A DNA stretch of 64,000 nt from Otatea glauca (GCA_036346275.1 CM070723.1:34788176-34852175), one strand, 5' to 3'. Positions 20,569 through 33,503 are shown, numbered from the stretch's first letter. Notes: a model not told the origin generated them from the sequence alone. A program made the numbers and translations.

Positions 20569-23500
20569 GAATCAGTTAGATTCGGTGTAAAAAATTATTC
20601 ACAACGTGTCCCAACTTGCACTTCAGACTTAATTCATGCGAAAAAGTCACAGTGTGAAACTGAGGTGCAAATACCCACGAATGGACTTCATATGCCCCTA
20701 ACTAATATCCGTATGCATTTCGAATCCGTCCGAGTTGGTGTTAAAAATTCTTCACAACGTGTCCCAACAAGCACTTCAGACACCTTTTGTGCGAAGAAGA
20801 AAGTCAAAGAGTGAAACTGAGTGACAAACACCCCGAATGGACTTCATATGCGCTCTAACTAATATCCGTATGCATTTCGAATCCGTCCGATTCGTGTTAA
20901 AAATTAATCACAACGTGTCTCAACTAGCACTGCAGACACCATATGTGTGAAAAAAGTCACAGAGTGAAACTGAGTGACAAACACAACGAATGGACTTCAT
21001 ATGCGCCCTAACTAATATCCGTATGTGCTTCGAATCCGTCCGGTTCGGCGTAAAAAATTCTTCACTACGTATCCCAACTTGCACTTCAGACTTCATTCGT
21101 GCGAAAAAGTCACACAGCGAAACTGAGTTGCAAATACCCACGAATGGACTTCATCTGCGCCCTAACTAATATCCGTATGCATTTCGATTCCGTCAGAGTT
21201 GTTGTTAAAAATTCTTCACAACATGTCCCAACAGGCACTTCACACACCTTTTGTGCGAAAAAAGTCACAGAGTGAAACGGAGTGACAAACACCCCGAATG
21301 GACTTCATATGCGCTCTAACTTGTCCCAACTTGCACTACAGACTCCATTCGTGCGAAAAAAAGTCAAATAGTGAAACTAAGTGGCAAATACACCGAATGA
21401 ACTTCATATGCGCCCTAACTAATATGCGTATGCGTTTCGAATCCATCCGAGTCGGTGTTAAAAAAATTTCACAACGTGTCCCAACTAGCTCTGCAGATAC
21501 CATTTGTGCGAAAACAGTCACAGAATGAAACTGCGTGACAAACACCCCGAATGGACTTCATATGCGCTCTAACTATTATCCGTATGCGTTCGAATCTGTC
21601 CGGTTCGTGTTAAAAATTCTTCACAACTGTCCCAACTAGCATTGCAAACACCATTTGCGGGAAAAAAGTCACAGAGTGAAACTGAGTGACAAACACACCG
21701 AATAGACTTCATATGTGCCCTAACTAATATCCGTATGCGTTTCGAATCCGTCCGTTTCGGTGTTAAATTTCTTCACAACGTGTCTCAACTGGCACTCCAG
21801 ACACCATTTGTGCAAAAAAAGTCACAGTGAAACTGAGTGACAAACACCCCAAATGTACTTCAGATGCGCCCTAACTCATATGAGTATTCGTTTCGAATCC
21901 GTCCGATTCGGTGTTAAAAATTATTCACAACGTGTCCCAACTTGCACTTCACACTCCTTTCTTGCGAAAAAAGTCAAAGAGTGATACTGAGTGGTAAATA
22001 CCACGAATGGACTTCATATGCGCCCTAACTAATGTGGGTTTGATTTACTAATAAGGCCCAGTCGGTGTTAAGAATTCTTTACAACGTGTCCCAACTAGCA
22101 GTTCAGACACCATTTGTGCGAAAAAAGTCACAGAGTGAAACTGAGAGACAAACACCCCGAACGGACTTCATATGCGCCCTAACTCATATGGGTATGCGTT
22201 TCGAATCCGTCCGAGTCGGTGTTAAAAATTCTTCAAAACGTATCCCAACTTGCACTTCACACACCATTTGTGTGGCAAAAGTCACAGAGTGAAACTGAGT
22301 GACAAACATACCGAGTGGACTTCATATGCGCCCTAACTAATATCCGTATGCGTTTCGAATCTGTCCGGTTAGGTGTTGATAATTCATCACAACGTGTTGG
22401 GAGTAGCACCGCAGACACCATTTGTGCGAAAAATGTCACAGAGTGAAACTGAGTGACAAATACTAAGAATGGACTTCATATGCGCCCAAACTTATATGGA
22501 TATGCGTTTCGAATCTGTCCGAGTCGGTGTTAAAAATTCTTCACAATGTGTCCCAACTTGCACTACAGACTCTATTCGTGCGGAATAAGTCACAGAGTGA
22601 AACTGGTTGGCAAATACCCCGAATAGACTTCATGTGTGCCCAAACTAATATTCGTATGCATTTCGTATCCGTCCGACTCGGTGTTAAAAACTCTTCACAA
22701 CGTGTCCAAACTAGCACTTGAGACAACATTTGTGTTAAAAAAGTCACAGAGTGAAACTGAGTGACAAACACACCGAATGAACTTCATATGCTCCCTAACT
22801 AATATCCGTATGCGTTTCAAATCCGTCCAGTTCGGTGTGAAAATTTCTTCACAACGTGTCCCAACTAGCACTTCAGACACCATTTGTGCGAAAAAAGTAA
22901 CAAAGTGAAACTGAGTGACAAACACCCCGAATGGACTTCATATGCGCCCTAACCCATATGGGTATGCGTTTCGAATACGTCCGAATCGGTGTTAAGAATT
23001 CTTCACAACTTGTCCCAACTTGCACTGCAGACTCCATTCGTGCGAAAAAAGTCAAATAGTGAAACTGAGTGGCAAATACACCGAATGGACTTCATATGCG
23101 CCCTAACTAATATGCGTGTGCGTTTCGAATCCGTCCGAGTCGGTGTTAAAATTTTTTCACAACGTGTCCCAAATAGCTCTGCAGATACCATTTGTGCAAA
23201 AACAGTCACAGAATGAAATTGAGTGACAAACACCCCGAATGGACTTCATATGTGCTCTAACTATTATCCGTATGTGTTCGCATCTGTCCGGTTCATGTTA
23301 AAAATTCTTCACAACTGTCCCAACTAGCACTGCAGACACCATTTTCGGGAAAAAAGTCACAGAGTGAAACTGAGTGACAAACACACCGAATAGACTTCAT
23401 ATGTGCCCTAACTAATATCCGTATGCATTTCGAATATGTCCGTTTCGGTGTTAAATTTCATCACAACGTGTCCCAACTGGCACTCCAGACACCATTTGTG

Positions 23501-26500
23501 CAAAAAAAGTCACAGAGTGAAACTGAGTGACAAACACCCCGAATGGACTTCATATGCGCCCAAACCCATATGGGTATACTTTACGCTTCCCTCCGAGTCG
23601 GTGTTAAAATTATTCACAACTCATATGGACATCATATGCGGCCTAACTAATATCCGTATGCATTTCGAATCCGTCCGAATCGGTGTTAAAAATTCTTCAC
23701 AACGTGTCCCAACAAGCACTGCAAACACCATTTGTGCGAAAAAAGTCACAGAGTGAAACTGAGTGACAAATACCTCGAATGGACTTCATATGCGCTCTAA
23801 CTAATATCCGTATGCGTTTCGAATCCGTCCGGTTTGTGTTAAAAATTCATCACAACGTGTCTCAACTAGCACTTCAGACACCATTTGTGTTAAAAAAGTC
23901 ACAGAGTGAAACTGAGTGATAAACACCCCGAATGGACTTCATATGCCCCTAACTCATATGGGTATGCGTTTCGAAACCGTCCGAGTCGGTGTAAAAAATT
24001 CTTCACAACGTGTCCCAACTTACAATGCACAGTCCATTCGAGCGAAAAAAAGTAAAAGAGTGAAACTGACAGACAAACACACTTAATAGACTTCATATGC
24101 GCCCTAACTAATATCCGTATGCGTTTAGAATCCGTCCGGTTCGGTGTTAAAATTTGTTCACAACGTGTCCCAACTAGCACTTCAGACACCTTTTGTGCAA
24201 AAAAGTCAAAGTGTGAAACTGAGTGACAAACACCCCGAATGGACTTCATATGCACCCTAACTTATATCCGTATGTGTTTCGAATCCGTTCGACTCGGTGT
24301 TAAAAATTCTTCACAACTTGCCACAACTAGCAATGCAGACACCATTTGTGTGAAAAAAGTCACAGAGTGAAACTGTGTGACAAACACACCGAATGGACTT
24401 TATTTGCACCCTAACTAATATCCGTCTGTGTTTTGAATCCGTCCGGTTCGGTGTTAAAATTTCTTCACAACGTGTCCCAACTAGCACTATAGACACCATT
24501 TGTGCGAAAATAGTTGCAGAGTGAAACTGAGTGACGAATACCCCGAATGGACTTCATATGCGCCCTAACTCATGTTGGTATGCGTTTCGAATATGTCCGA
24601 GTCGATGTAAAAAATTCTTCGCAACGTGTCCCAACTTGCACTACAACTCCATTCGTGCGAAAATGTGACAAGAGTGAAACTATGTGGCAAATACCCCGAA
24701 TGGACTTCATATGCGCCCTAACTAATATCCGTATGCGTGTCTAATCCATCCGAGTCGGTGTTAAAAATTCTTCACAACAAGTCCCAACTAGAACTTCAGA
24801 CACCATTTGTGTGAAAATAGTCAAAGAGCGAAACTGAGTGACAAACACAGCGAATGGACTTCATATGAACCCTAACTAATATCGCTATGTGTTTCGAATC
24901 CGTCCGACTTCGTCTTAAAAATTCTTCACAACGTGTCTCAACTAGCACTTCAGACACCATTTCTGTGAAAATAGTCACAGAGTGAAACTAAATGACAAAC
25001 ACCCCGAATGGACTTCATATGCGACCTAACTCATATGGGTATGCGTTTCGAATCCATCCGGTTCGCTGTTAAAAATTGTTCAGAACGTGTCCCAACAAGC
25101 ACTTCAGACACCATTTGTGCGAAAAAAGTCTCAGAGTGAAACTGAGTGACAAACATTCCGAATGGACTTTATATGCTCCCTTACTCATATGGGTATGCAT
25201 TTCGAATCCGTCCGAGTCGGTGTTAAAAATTCTTCACAACGTGTCCCAACATGCTCTCCAGACTCCATTCGTGCGAAAAAAGTCAAAGAGTGAAACTGAT
25301 TGGCAAATACCCCGAATGGACTTCATATGCGCCCTAACTAATATCCGTATGCGTTTCGAATCCGTCCGAGTCGGTGTTAAAAATTCTTCACAACGTGTCC
25401 CAACTAGCTATTCAGACACCATTTGTGCGAAAAAAGTCACAGAGTGAAACAGAGTGACATACATCCCGAATGGACTTCATACACGCTCTAACTAATATCC
25501 GTATGCGTTTCAAATCCGTCTGCTTCAAGTTAAAATTCTTCAAAACGGGTCCCAACTAGCACTGCATACTCCATTTGTGTGAAAAAAGTCACAGAGTGAA
25601 ACTGAGTGACAAACACACCGAATGGACTTCATATGGGTCTTAACTAATATCCGTATGCGTTTCGAATCCGTCCGGTTCGGTGTTAAAATTTCTTCACAAC
25701 GTGTCCCAACTAGTACTGCAGACACCATTTGTGTGAAAAAAGTCACAGAGTGAAACTGAGTGATAAACACCCCAAATGGACTTCATATGCGCCCTAACTC
25801 ATTGGGTATGCATTTCAAATCAGTACGAGTCGGTGTTAAAAATTCTTCAAAACGTGTCCCGACTTGCACTACAGACTCCTTTTGTGCGAAAAAATATCAC
25901 AGAGTGAAACTACGTGGCAAATACCCCGAATGGACTTCATATGCGCCCTAACGAATATCCGTATGCGTTTCGAATCCGTCCGAGTCGGTGTTAAGAATTC
26001 TTCACAACGTGTCCCAACTAGCACTTCAGACACCATTTGTGTGGAAAAGGTTACAGAGTGAAACTGAGTGACAAAAACTCCGAATTGACTTCATATGCGC
26101 CCTAACAAATATCCGTATGCGTTTCGATTCCGTCCGGTTCGGTGTTAAAAATTCTTCACAACGTGTCCCAACTAGCACATAAGACACTATTTGTGTGAAA
26201 AAATACACAAAGTCAAACTGAGTGACAAACACCCCGAATGGACATCACATGTGCCTAACTCATATGGGTATGCGTTTCGAATCCATCCGAGTCGGTGTTA
26301 AAAATTCTTCACAACGTGTCACAACTTGCACTTCATACTCCATTCGTGCGAAAAAAAGCCAAAGAGTGAAACTGAGTGGCAAATACCCCGAATGGACTTC
26401 ATATGCGCCCTAACTAATATCCGTATGCGTTTGGAATCCGTCCGAGTCGGTGTTAAAAATTCTTCACAACGTGTACCAACTAGCACTTCAGACACCATTT

Positions 26501-27655
26501 GTGCGAAAAAAGTCACAGAATGAAACTGAGTGACAAACACCCCGAATGGACTTCATGTGCGCCCTAACTCATATGGGTATGCGTTTCGATTCCGTCCGAG
26601 TCAGTGTTAAAAATTCTTCACAACGTCTCCCAACTAGCAGTGCAGACACCATTTGTGTGAAAAAATTCACAGAGTGAAACTGAGTGACAAACACACCGAA
26701 TGGAATTCATATGCGCCCTAACTAGTGTCCGTATGCGGTTCGAATCCGTCCGGCTCGGTGTTAAAAATTCATCACAACGTGTCCCAAGTAGCACTGCAGA
26801 CACCATTTGTGCGAAAAAAGTCACAGAGTGAAACTGAGTGACAAACACTCCGAATGGACTTCATATGTGTCCTAACTCATACGGGTATTCATTTCGAATC
26901 CCTCCGAGTCGGAGTTAAAAATTCTTTACAATGTGTCCCAACTTGCACTACAGACTGCATTCGTGCGGAAAAAGTCACAGAGTAAAACTGGTTGGCAAAT
27001 ACCCTGAGTTGATTTCATATGCGCCCTAAATAATATCCTTATGCATTTCGAATCCGTCCGGTTCGGTGTAAAAATTTCTTCACAACGTGTCCCAACTAGC
27101 ACTACAGACACCATTTGTGCGAAAAAAGTCACAGAGTGAAACTGATGGACAAACTCCCCGAATGGACTTCATATGCGCTCTAACTAATATCCGTATGCGT
27201 TTCGAATCCGTCCGGATCGGGCTAAAAATTCTTCACAACGTGCCCCAACTTGCATTGCAGACACCATTTGTGTGAAAAAAGTCACAGAGTGAAAGTGAGT
27301 GAGAAACACCCCGAATGGAATTCATATGCGCTCTAACTAATATCCGTATGCATTTCAAATCCGTCCGGTTCGTGTTAAAAATTCTTCACAACATTTCTCA
27401 ACTAGCACTGCAGACACCATTTGTGCGAAAAAAGTCACAGAGTGAAACTGAGTGACAAACACCCCGAATGGACTTCCTATGCGCTCTAACTAATATCCGT
27501 ATGTGTTTCAAATCCGTCCGGATTGTGCTAAAAATTCTTCACAACGTGTCCCAACTAGCACTCCAGACACCATTTGTGTGAAAAAAGTCACAGAGTGAAA
27601 CTGAGTGACAAACACACCGAATGGACTTCATATGCGCCCTAACAAATATCCATAT
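20569..27655. repeat. Satellite block 2 (~154-bp monomers, mostly four-monomer higher-order units)
   Basis: The longest array here, about 46 monomers. Successive landmark spacings are 153, 154 and 154 bp in 24550-25011. A distinctive monomer type (here B: CTCCATTCGTGC, usually followed by GTGGCAAATAC) recurs at 20626, 21089, 21341, 21952, 22568, 23030, 24030, 24645, 25261, 25874, 26336 and 26953. Most spacings are 611-617 bp (four monomers) or 462-463 bp (three). B is typically preceded by a monomer with CTCATATGGGTATGCG in place of CTAATATCCGTATGCG. Irregular junctions lie near 21320-21341, 22030-22070 and 23575-23640. Short open frames on both strands are by-products of the repeat. Confidence 0.95.
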
Positions 27656-28290
27656 GCTTATCGTCCCCCGAAGGTGAGTTACAAGGCCGAGATCCCAGCT
27701 TGAGTGAGGGGTGCGCGGGCTGAGACCCCTGCATCTCGAGGTCGAGGAAGCGCTCGGGCGCGAATGCCAGGATGGACTTTGCTGCAGGGGGAGATCGGCT
27801 TACTGCGATGAGAATCGGCTTAGTGCGCGTCCGACCCCCTGCAGTCGGTCACTCGCATCACAACCTTCAGACCTATTCACTCGAGACAGGGAAAAGCATA
27901 AGAGGAAAAAAGGAGACGATAAAGCAGCACAATTTAGCGTGACAGAAAAACTAAGCCAAGGCCCTTAGCTCGAAGCCCTTACCGATGGCGGCCCCGTGCA
28001 CAGGCCTGCATGTGGGAATGGTCGACCATCGCGATGAGGATCAGCTTACCGCGTATTCAACCCCCAGAGGTGGACCACGGGACCGTCGTGCTAGACTGAG
28101 TAAGGGGCCTGAGGGCTGGAACTCGAGTATCTCGAGGTCGGCGGGCCCACGAGCGTGACTACCAGGGCAGAACTCGCGACGGGGGGATAGTCGACTTACT
28201 GCGATAAGGAACGGCTTACCGCGCAATCGACCCCCGGGGATAGGTGTCCGGGCCATGGCCAAGAATGATGATAAGGGAAAACATCTTATC
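27656..28290 (-). other. 3' untranslated region of the Tat element with imperfect tandem repeats
   Basis: GC-rich, non-coding. Two longer repeat units (about 27695-27842 and 28085-28240) share the order GAGT(G/A)AGGGG, ATCTCGAGGTCG, GCGA..GGGGG, CTTACTGCGAT and GCTTA(G/C)(T/C)GCG. A partial third unit lies at about 28010-28070. Tat elements commonly carry long 3' regions with repeats. The sequence stops against satellite at about 27655, so the 3' LTR is missing. Confidence 0.6.
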
Positions 28291-29577
28291 TCAAAACAGA
28301 AGGAGGGGAACGTTAGGCATTAAATCGCTGGAGTTGGACACATTCCATGAGTTAGTGAGCTCCCTACCATCGGGGGTCGCTAGATGGTAAGCTCCCACGC
28401 GACTTGCTGAGACGATCCTATAGGGACCTTCCCACAGCGGGGACAGCTTGTTAGCGTTGGACCGGTCCTGGATTCGTCTTAAGACCAGGTCCCCGATGTG
28501 GAGGCCCCTAGGTTGTATTGCTCGGGCGGCGTTCCTGAGGAGATCTTGCAGGTAGCGCGTCGAGCGCAGCAGTGCACGGCACCTTACTACGTCCGCCAGG
28601 GCGAGGTCGTGGGATCGCTCCTGCTCGAGGTCGACCTGGTCGACCGAGTTTGCCCTGACGGAGCCGAGCGCGACCTCAAGTGGCAGGACGGCCTCGGCCC
28701 CGAAGACGAGCAGGAAAGGGCTCGCCCCCGTTGCCTGGCTTGGAGAGGTGCGGACGGACCAAAGGACGGTGGGAAGCTCGTCCACCCAGGCCCGGCAGCA
28801 CTGACCGAGCTCAGTAAAAACTCGTTTCTTGACGCCTTGGACGAGCTGTCAGTTGGCGCGCTCGACCAACCCGTTGCTCTGAGGATGGCTCACCGAGGCA
28901 TAGCATATCTTGGTCCCCATGTCTGCACAGAATTCTTGGAACAGCTCGCTGGTGAACTGAGTCCCGTTGTCGGTGATGATCCTGCAAGGGAATCCATACC
29001 TCGTGACCATGAAGGAACGGAAGAACCTTACCGTGGCCTTGGCGGTGATAGCGGAGACCGGTTCAGCCTCGATCCACTTTGAGAAGGTGTCGATGGTGAC
29101 GAACAGGAATTTCTTCCCCCCAACCGACCTCAGGAAGGGGCCGAGGATGTCGAGGCCCCACGTCGAAAATGGCCAGGTGAGGGGAATGGTCTGCAAGGCG
29201 TAGGCCGGCTGCCGGGCCTTCTGAGAATGGAACTAGCAGGCCTGGCAAGTGTGGACGATGTCTTGAGCATCCCCGAGCGCTGTCGGCCAGTAAAATCCCA
29301 TCCAGAGCGCCTTCTCGACCATTGTCCTGAAAGAAGAGTGAGCGCCGCATAGGCTAGGATGTATGTCGCTGAGCAAGTACTTACCCTCCTCGGGAGTGAT
29401 GCATTTTGACAAAATGCCCAGGGCTCCTCGATGGTAAAGCTGCCCGCCGACGAGCCTGTACGAGCTAGTGCGGCGCCGTATCCTGCTCCTCTCGGCCAGA
29501 GTAGCAGGGAGCTCCCCGCGGTCGAGGAACTTGACGATCGGGTCCATCCACGAGGGGACACTCTCGAGGAGGGCCAC
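28291..29577 (-). pseudogene. Tat integrase
   Basis: Integrase, which inserts the DNA copy into the genome. Reading on the minus strand: N-terminal zinc-binding end (GFYWPTALGDAQDIVHTCQA, HHCC type) in 29577-29233; catalytic core in 29196-28849 with GLDILGPF (first Asp), IITDNGTQF (second Asp) and HPQSNGLVERAN (Glu; I count 35 residues between the second Asp and Glu, the D35E spacing); C-terminal part 28785-28291 with TSPSQATGASPFLLVFGAEA, a GDLVLRRI segment and SPLWEGPYRIV. A stop at about 29230 and a frame break at about 28790-28845 interrupt it. The catalytic residues themselves are present. Confidence 0.85.
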
Positions 29578-29610
29578 CGGGTCTTCCTTGTAGGTGACGG
29601 ATGTCGCGGC

Positions 29611-30429
29611 CTAGGTCTCAAGGATGACGTCCGGCGGGAGCTCATCGCCGGACGATCCGAGCATAGACAGGATGTCGGCGGTGGAGTTGTCCTTCTTTGG
29701 CACATGCTGGATCTTCAGGTTCAAGAACCATCTTTCCGTCTTGCGCACTTCGGCGAGGTACTTGGCCATTAGCGGGTTCGAACATTGATAGTCTTTGTTG
29801 CACTGATTGACGACGATCTGGGAGTCCCCCTTAACAACCAGGCGGCGGATGCCTAGGGACTTGCAAGCTCGCAGGCCAGCGAAGAGGGCTTCATATTCCG
29901 CCGTGTTGTTGGTTGTGGGAAAGCCAAAGCGGACCACATACCTCAGGTGGTCACCCTGAGGGGTGACGATGAGGATGCCAGCCCCTGAGCGCTCAAACGA
30001 CCTTGACCCATCGAAAAACATGGTCCAAGTGTCTTCGACCTCGACCTTGGGTTCGGGGGCAGGCTCGGTCGTTTGCTCGGCCACGAAGACGGCCAACGTT
30101 TGCGATTTGATGGCGGCGCGGGCCACGAAGCAGAGGTCGAACTCGACCAGCTCCATGGCCCACTTGGCGATGCGACCTCCGACCTCCGGGTTCCTGAGAA
30201 TCTCCCCGAGCGGGAGCCCGCTCAGAACAACCACCGCATGCGCCTGGAAGTTGTGCCGAAGCTTACGCGAGGACATGAAGAGGGCGTAGAGGAGCTTCTG
30301 GACCAGAGGGTAGCGCTCTTTTGGCCCGTGAAGCACCTCACTGACATAGTAGATCGGGTGCTGTCGCCCGGCCCGCTCGGCTACCAGGACAGCACTAATG
30401 GCCTGGGTCGTGGCCACGAGGTAGAGCAA
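29611..30429 (-). pseudogene. Tat RNase H region: remnant of the first RNase H plus an archaeal-type RNase H
   Basis: One open frame of 272 codons. Its first part (YLVATTQAISAVLVAERAG, HPIYYVSEVL, YALFMSSRKLRHNF) matches the degenerate RNase H that follows RT in gypsy elements. Its second part is a separate RNase H with the acidic set still visible: MFFDGS, NNTAEYEAL, VVKGDSQIVV and STAD. A second RNase H of this kind between RT and integrase is a hallmark of the Tat lineage. The frame is separated from RT by a stop at about 30430-30445. Confidence 0.85.
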
Positions 30430-30444
30430 CAGCTCTTCACCCTG

Positions 30445-31260
30445 CTACAGAGTCGTCAGCAGAGGTGGACTTGAGAGGTATGCCTTGAACTCGTCGAAGG
30501 ACCGCTGGGCTTCGGGGGTCCACTCGAAGCCCCCTTGCCTACGCAGGATCCTGAAGAAGGGCAACCCTCGTTCGCCGAGCCGGGAGATAAAGCGGCTGAG
30601 GGTGATGATGCGACAGTTGAGACTCTGAACTTGCTTTACCGATGTCGGGGTAGCCATCCGCTCGATTGCCTCGATTTTCTTCGGGTTCAGGCCCACGCCC
30701 GAGCCCCCGACCATGTAGGCGAGCACCTTTCCAGAGGTTGTGCCGAAGACGCACTTCTCGGGATTAAGCTTGACGTCGAACTTGTTTAGACTGGCGAAGG
30801 TCTCGGCTAGGTCGTTGACGTGGTCGGCCTCGGAGGAGCTTTTGACGATGATGTCGTCAACGTAGACCTCAATGTTTCGGCCGATTTGCATGTCGAAGGT
30901 CTTGACCATCAGCCGCTGGAACGTTGCGCCCGCGTTGCGTAGACCGAACGACATAGTCGTGTAGCAGAAGGTTCCAAACGGTGTGATGAAGGAGGTTTTG
31001 TCCTCATCTTCCACGGCGAGCTTGATCTGGTGGTAGCCGGAGTAGGCATCGAGGAAACTCAACATTTTGGCATTGGCAGTGGAGTCCACAATTTGGTCTA
31101 TACGCGGAAGAGGGAAGTTGTCTTTGGGGCATGCGGCGTTTAAGCCCGTGTGATCGACGCACATCCTCCATTTCCCGCCTTTCTTTTGTACAATTACAGG
31201 GTTGGCCAGCCATTCGGAGTAAATGACCCACGAACGAATTTAGCCTTCAGGAGCTTATCA
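30445..31260 (-). pseudogene. Tat reverse transcriptase
   Basis: RNA-dependent DNA polymerase. From the N-terminal side: WLANPVIVQKKGGKWRMCVD (partly in another frame before 31164), ACPKDNFPLPRIDQIVD, LSFLDAYSGYHQI, FCYTTMSFGLRNAGATFQRL, the active-site VYVDDIIVKS, then NPEKCVFGT and GFEWTPEAQRSFDEFK. A frameshift near 31165-31250 separates it from its start. The YVDD box and palm/finger motifs are intact. The opposite-strand open frames here are shadows. Confidence 0.85.
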
Positions 31261-31446
31261 AGGTGCTCTCTGATTATGGCCGCCTTCTCAGGGGAGAAGC
31301 GCCGCAGTTTCTAGCGCACGGGCCTGCAGTCAGGCATTGTTTGCAGTTTTGTGCTCGACCACCTCCCGTGGGACCCCCGGCATGTCCGCGGGTTCCCATG
31401 CAAAAATGATTTTATTATCTCAGAGGAAGGTGACGAGCTCGTCTTC

Positions 31447-32097
31447 CTATTTTGGGTAGAGCTGGGCGAAAACGCAGGCGCACTTGCCCGAGCTCCCCGC
31501 CTCGAGTTGCACGGTGTTGGTAGGGCCACTGGGTTGGATGGCTGCCTTTCGGCGGGCGCTCTTCGGGGTCACCTCGGGGCCCTGCTGAGGCAGCATGCCG
31601 GCGAGCGCCAGTGCCTTTTCCTCGCAGCCGTGCGTCACCTTGAGGTCGCCGTGGACCGTTATGATGCCGTCGGGTCCCGGGAGCTTCATACACCGGTGCC
31701 CGTAGTGATTTGCGGCAATGAATTTGATCAGGGCCGGCCGGCCGAGGATGGCGTTGTAGGGGAGGTCGCCATCTATGACCTCGAAGGTGATCAGCTCGGT
31801 GCGGAAGTTCGCCGAGTCGCCAAAGGTGACGGGCAGAACCACCTGCCCGAGTGGAGTGATCGAGCTTCCTGGCATGATGCCGAAGAAGGGGACCTCTATA
31901 TTCTTGATTTTCCCCCGGGGTATCTGCATCCGGTCCAGCGCGCTTGCCAAGAGAAGGTTGACGGAGCTTCCCCCGTCAACCATGACCCGACCGACGACGG
32001 CGTTGCTTATGGTCGGGGTGACGACTAGGGCAGGGTAGTCTTGAAGTCTCGGGACATCCCTGGGGAGCATCGTCTCGGGAGAAGGTGATGGGCACAT
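31447..32097 (-). pseudogene. Tat protease region
   Basis: Aspartic protease that processes the polyprotein. MVDGGSSVNLL is the active-site segment; Tat proteases typically have DGGSS where others have D(S/T)G. NAILGRPAL is the expected downstream (I)LGR motif. The rest is a Pro/Lys-rich linker leading to RT. The frame ends at 31447, short of RT, so a break lies in 31250-31447. Confidence 0.75.
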
Positions 32098-32099
32098 CG

Positions 32100-33503
32100 T
32101 CCCACCTGCAGGGTCGGTCGGTGGGCCTCCCGACGGTGGCTTGGTATACGGTGCGCGCGGTGTCCTTCAGCTCGCGCCGGGACCGATATGCCGAAGAGCC
32201 ACAAAAGATGACATCCACACGGCGGTCGCCCTGCTGGAACTCCAGGCCGGGGCCTGCTTGGTCCTCGCCGGCGTCGCTATCGCTGGGCCGCTTGTCGCCC
32301 CTCGGGAGCGTGGGCATCTGTCCGTGCCCTCTAAAAAAGTCGTCCAGCTTGCACAGCCATGCTCTACAACTTCGCAGGTCGTGGCCGTGGATTTGATGGA
32401 ACGGGCAGAATTTGTCGGCGTCGAGGCGGAGCTGTTCCTCATTGCCCCAAGGTCAATCGACTGCCCGATGGGGCCCGGACCGACCCTGTCCCTGCTGGGG
32501 CCGGCGCGGTGCTTGCTGAGGCCATGGGCGATTCTGCTAGGGCCGAGGCCCTCAGTAGTCGCGCTGGTGCGCTTGGGCCCCATCGCGCCTGTTGTCAATT
32601 GCGGCGACCACACGGAGCTGGCCGCCTCCAGCGTCGCGGTCTTTCCCCCGCTTCTTGTCGCGCGGGGCTGGACCTCCTTCCTTGGCACCAGAGGGCCCTG
32701 CCTCGCCAAAGGCGAGGCCGAGCTTGCCTCGGTCGTAGTCTTGCTTCCAGCGGACGGCGTCGTTCATGTCTGCGTAGCTCTCCGCCATGCGGAACAGCTT
32801 GTTGACGGTAAGCTTTATAGCGATCTCGAGGTCCTCCGTGTGACGTCTGCCGCGGACGCCGAACTTGAAGGCCTTGATGACAGTCTCATCGAAGACGTTG
32901 GGAATCGAGTTCCGTGCGCGGGTAAACCGGCGCACGAAGTCTCAAAGGGGCTCGCCCTTCCCCTGGATGACACGCCTGTGTCCTTTCGCCCAGCCGCTCG
33001 TCAGAGCGGCTCGAAGTTGAGTGGAGGGCTATCCACAACTGGCGCCATGATCGGAAGGCGTCGGGCGCCTGGTTGAAGAGCCAGGTGCGGGCGGCTCCGT
33101 CCAGGAAGGTGGGAAGATAGTTGGCCATTGCGGCCTCATCACCGTCGGCCGCCAAGATGGCGGTGGAGTATATGTAGAGGAACTCCGCGAGGTTCTTGGT
33201 CCCGTCGAACCGCTCCATTATTGCTGGAATAAACCGGGCCGGCCAGCGCACTCGACGGAGGTCGTTTGAGTACGCCGGGCTGTCGTAGGCCGGGAGGCCA
33301 CTGCCACCGCTACAGGCGTTGGAATCATCGTCCGCCGGTAGGGGAAACTCGAGCCGGCGGTGCACCCCGCGCCGGCTGCGTCGGTTAGCAAGAACGTCAT
33401 TGGGACGGTGGCGTGGGCGGTCGCGAACCTTTTGCGCGCTCGCGAATGTTCGGGAAAGGCTCTCGAAGCGTTATCGCCGAGCGAGCATCATCGTTGCTCG
33501 CTG
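32100..33503 (-). pseudogene. Tat gag, frameshifted and cut by the Del insertion
   Basis: Capsid-like core: PARFIPAIMERFDGTKNLAE, YLPTFLDGAARTWLFNQ, PDAFRSWRQLW (33365-32886), continuing in another frame with RRFTRARNSIPNVFDETVI and MAESYADMNDAVRWK (32935-32552). A CHHC-type motif CPFHQIHGHDLRSC, typical of Tat gag, lies at 32367-32408. At least two frameshifts are needed. The N-terminal part (33503-33218, LLTDAAGAGCT) ends at the junction with the Del LTR, and the leader continues at 57278. A long plus-strand open frame (32141-33076) is antisense to this gag and not a gene. Confidence 0.8.

Noticed and set aside
20569..27655. Many 60-120-codon open frames with similar products on both strands of the satellite
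   Set aside because: They repeat with the monomer, shift frame because 154 is not divisible by three, and have no start or promoter context. They are by-products of the repeat.
32141..33076. 311-codon plus-strand open frame
   Set aside because: Antisense to the Tat gag on the minus strand. GC-rich coding DNA often leaves the opposite strand open, and no domain is recognisable.
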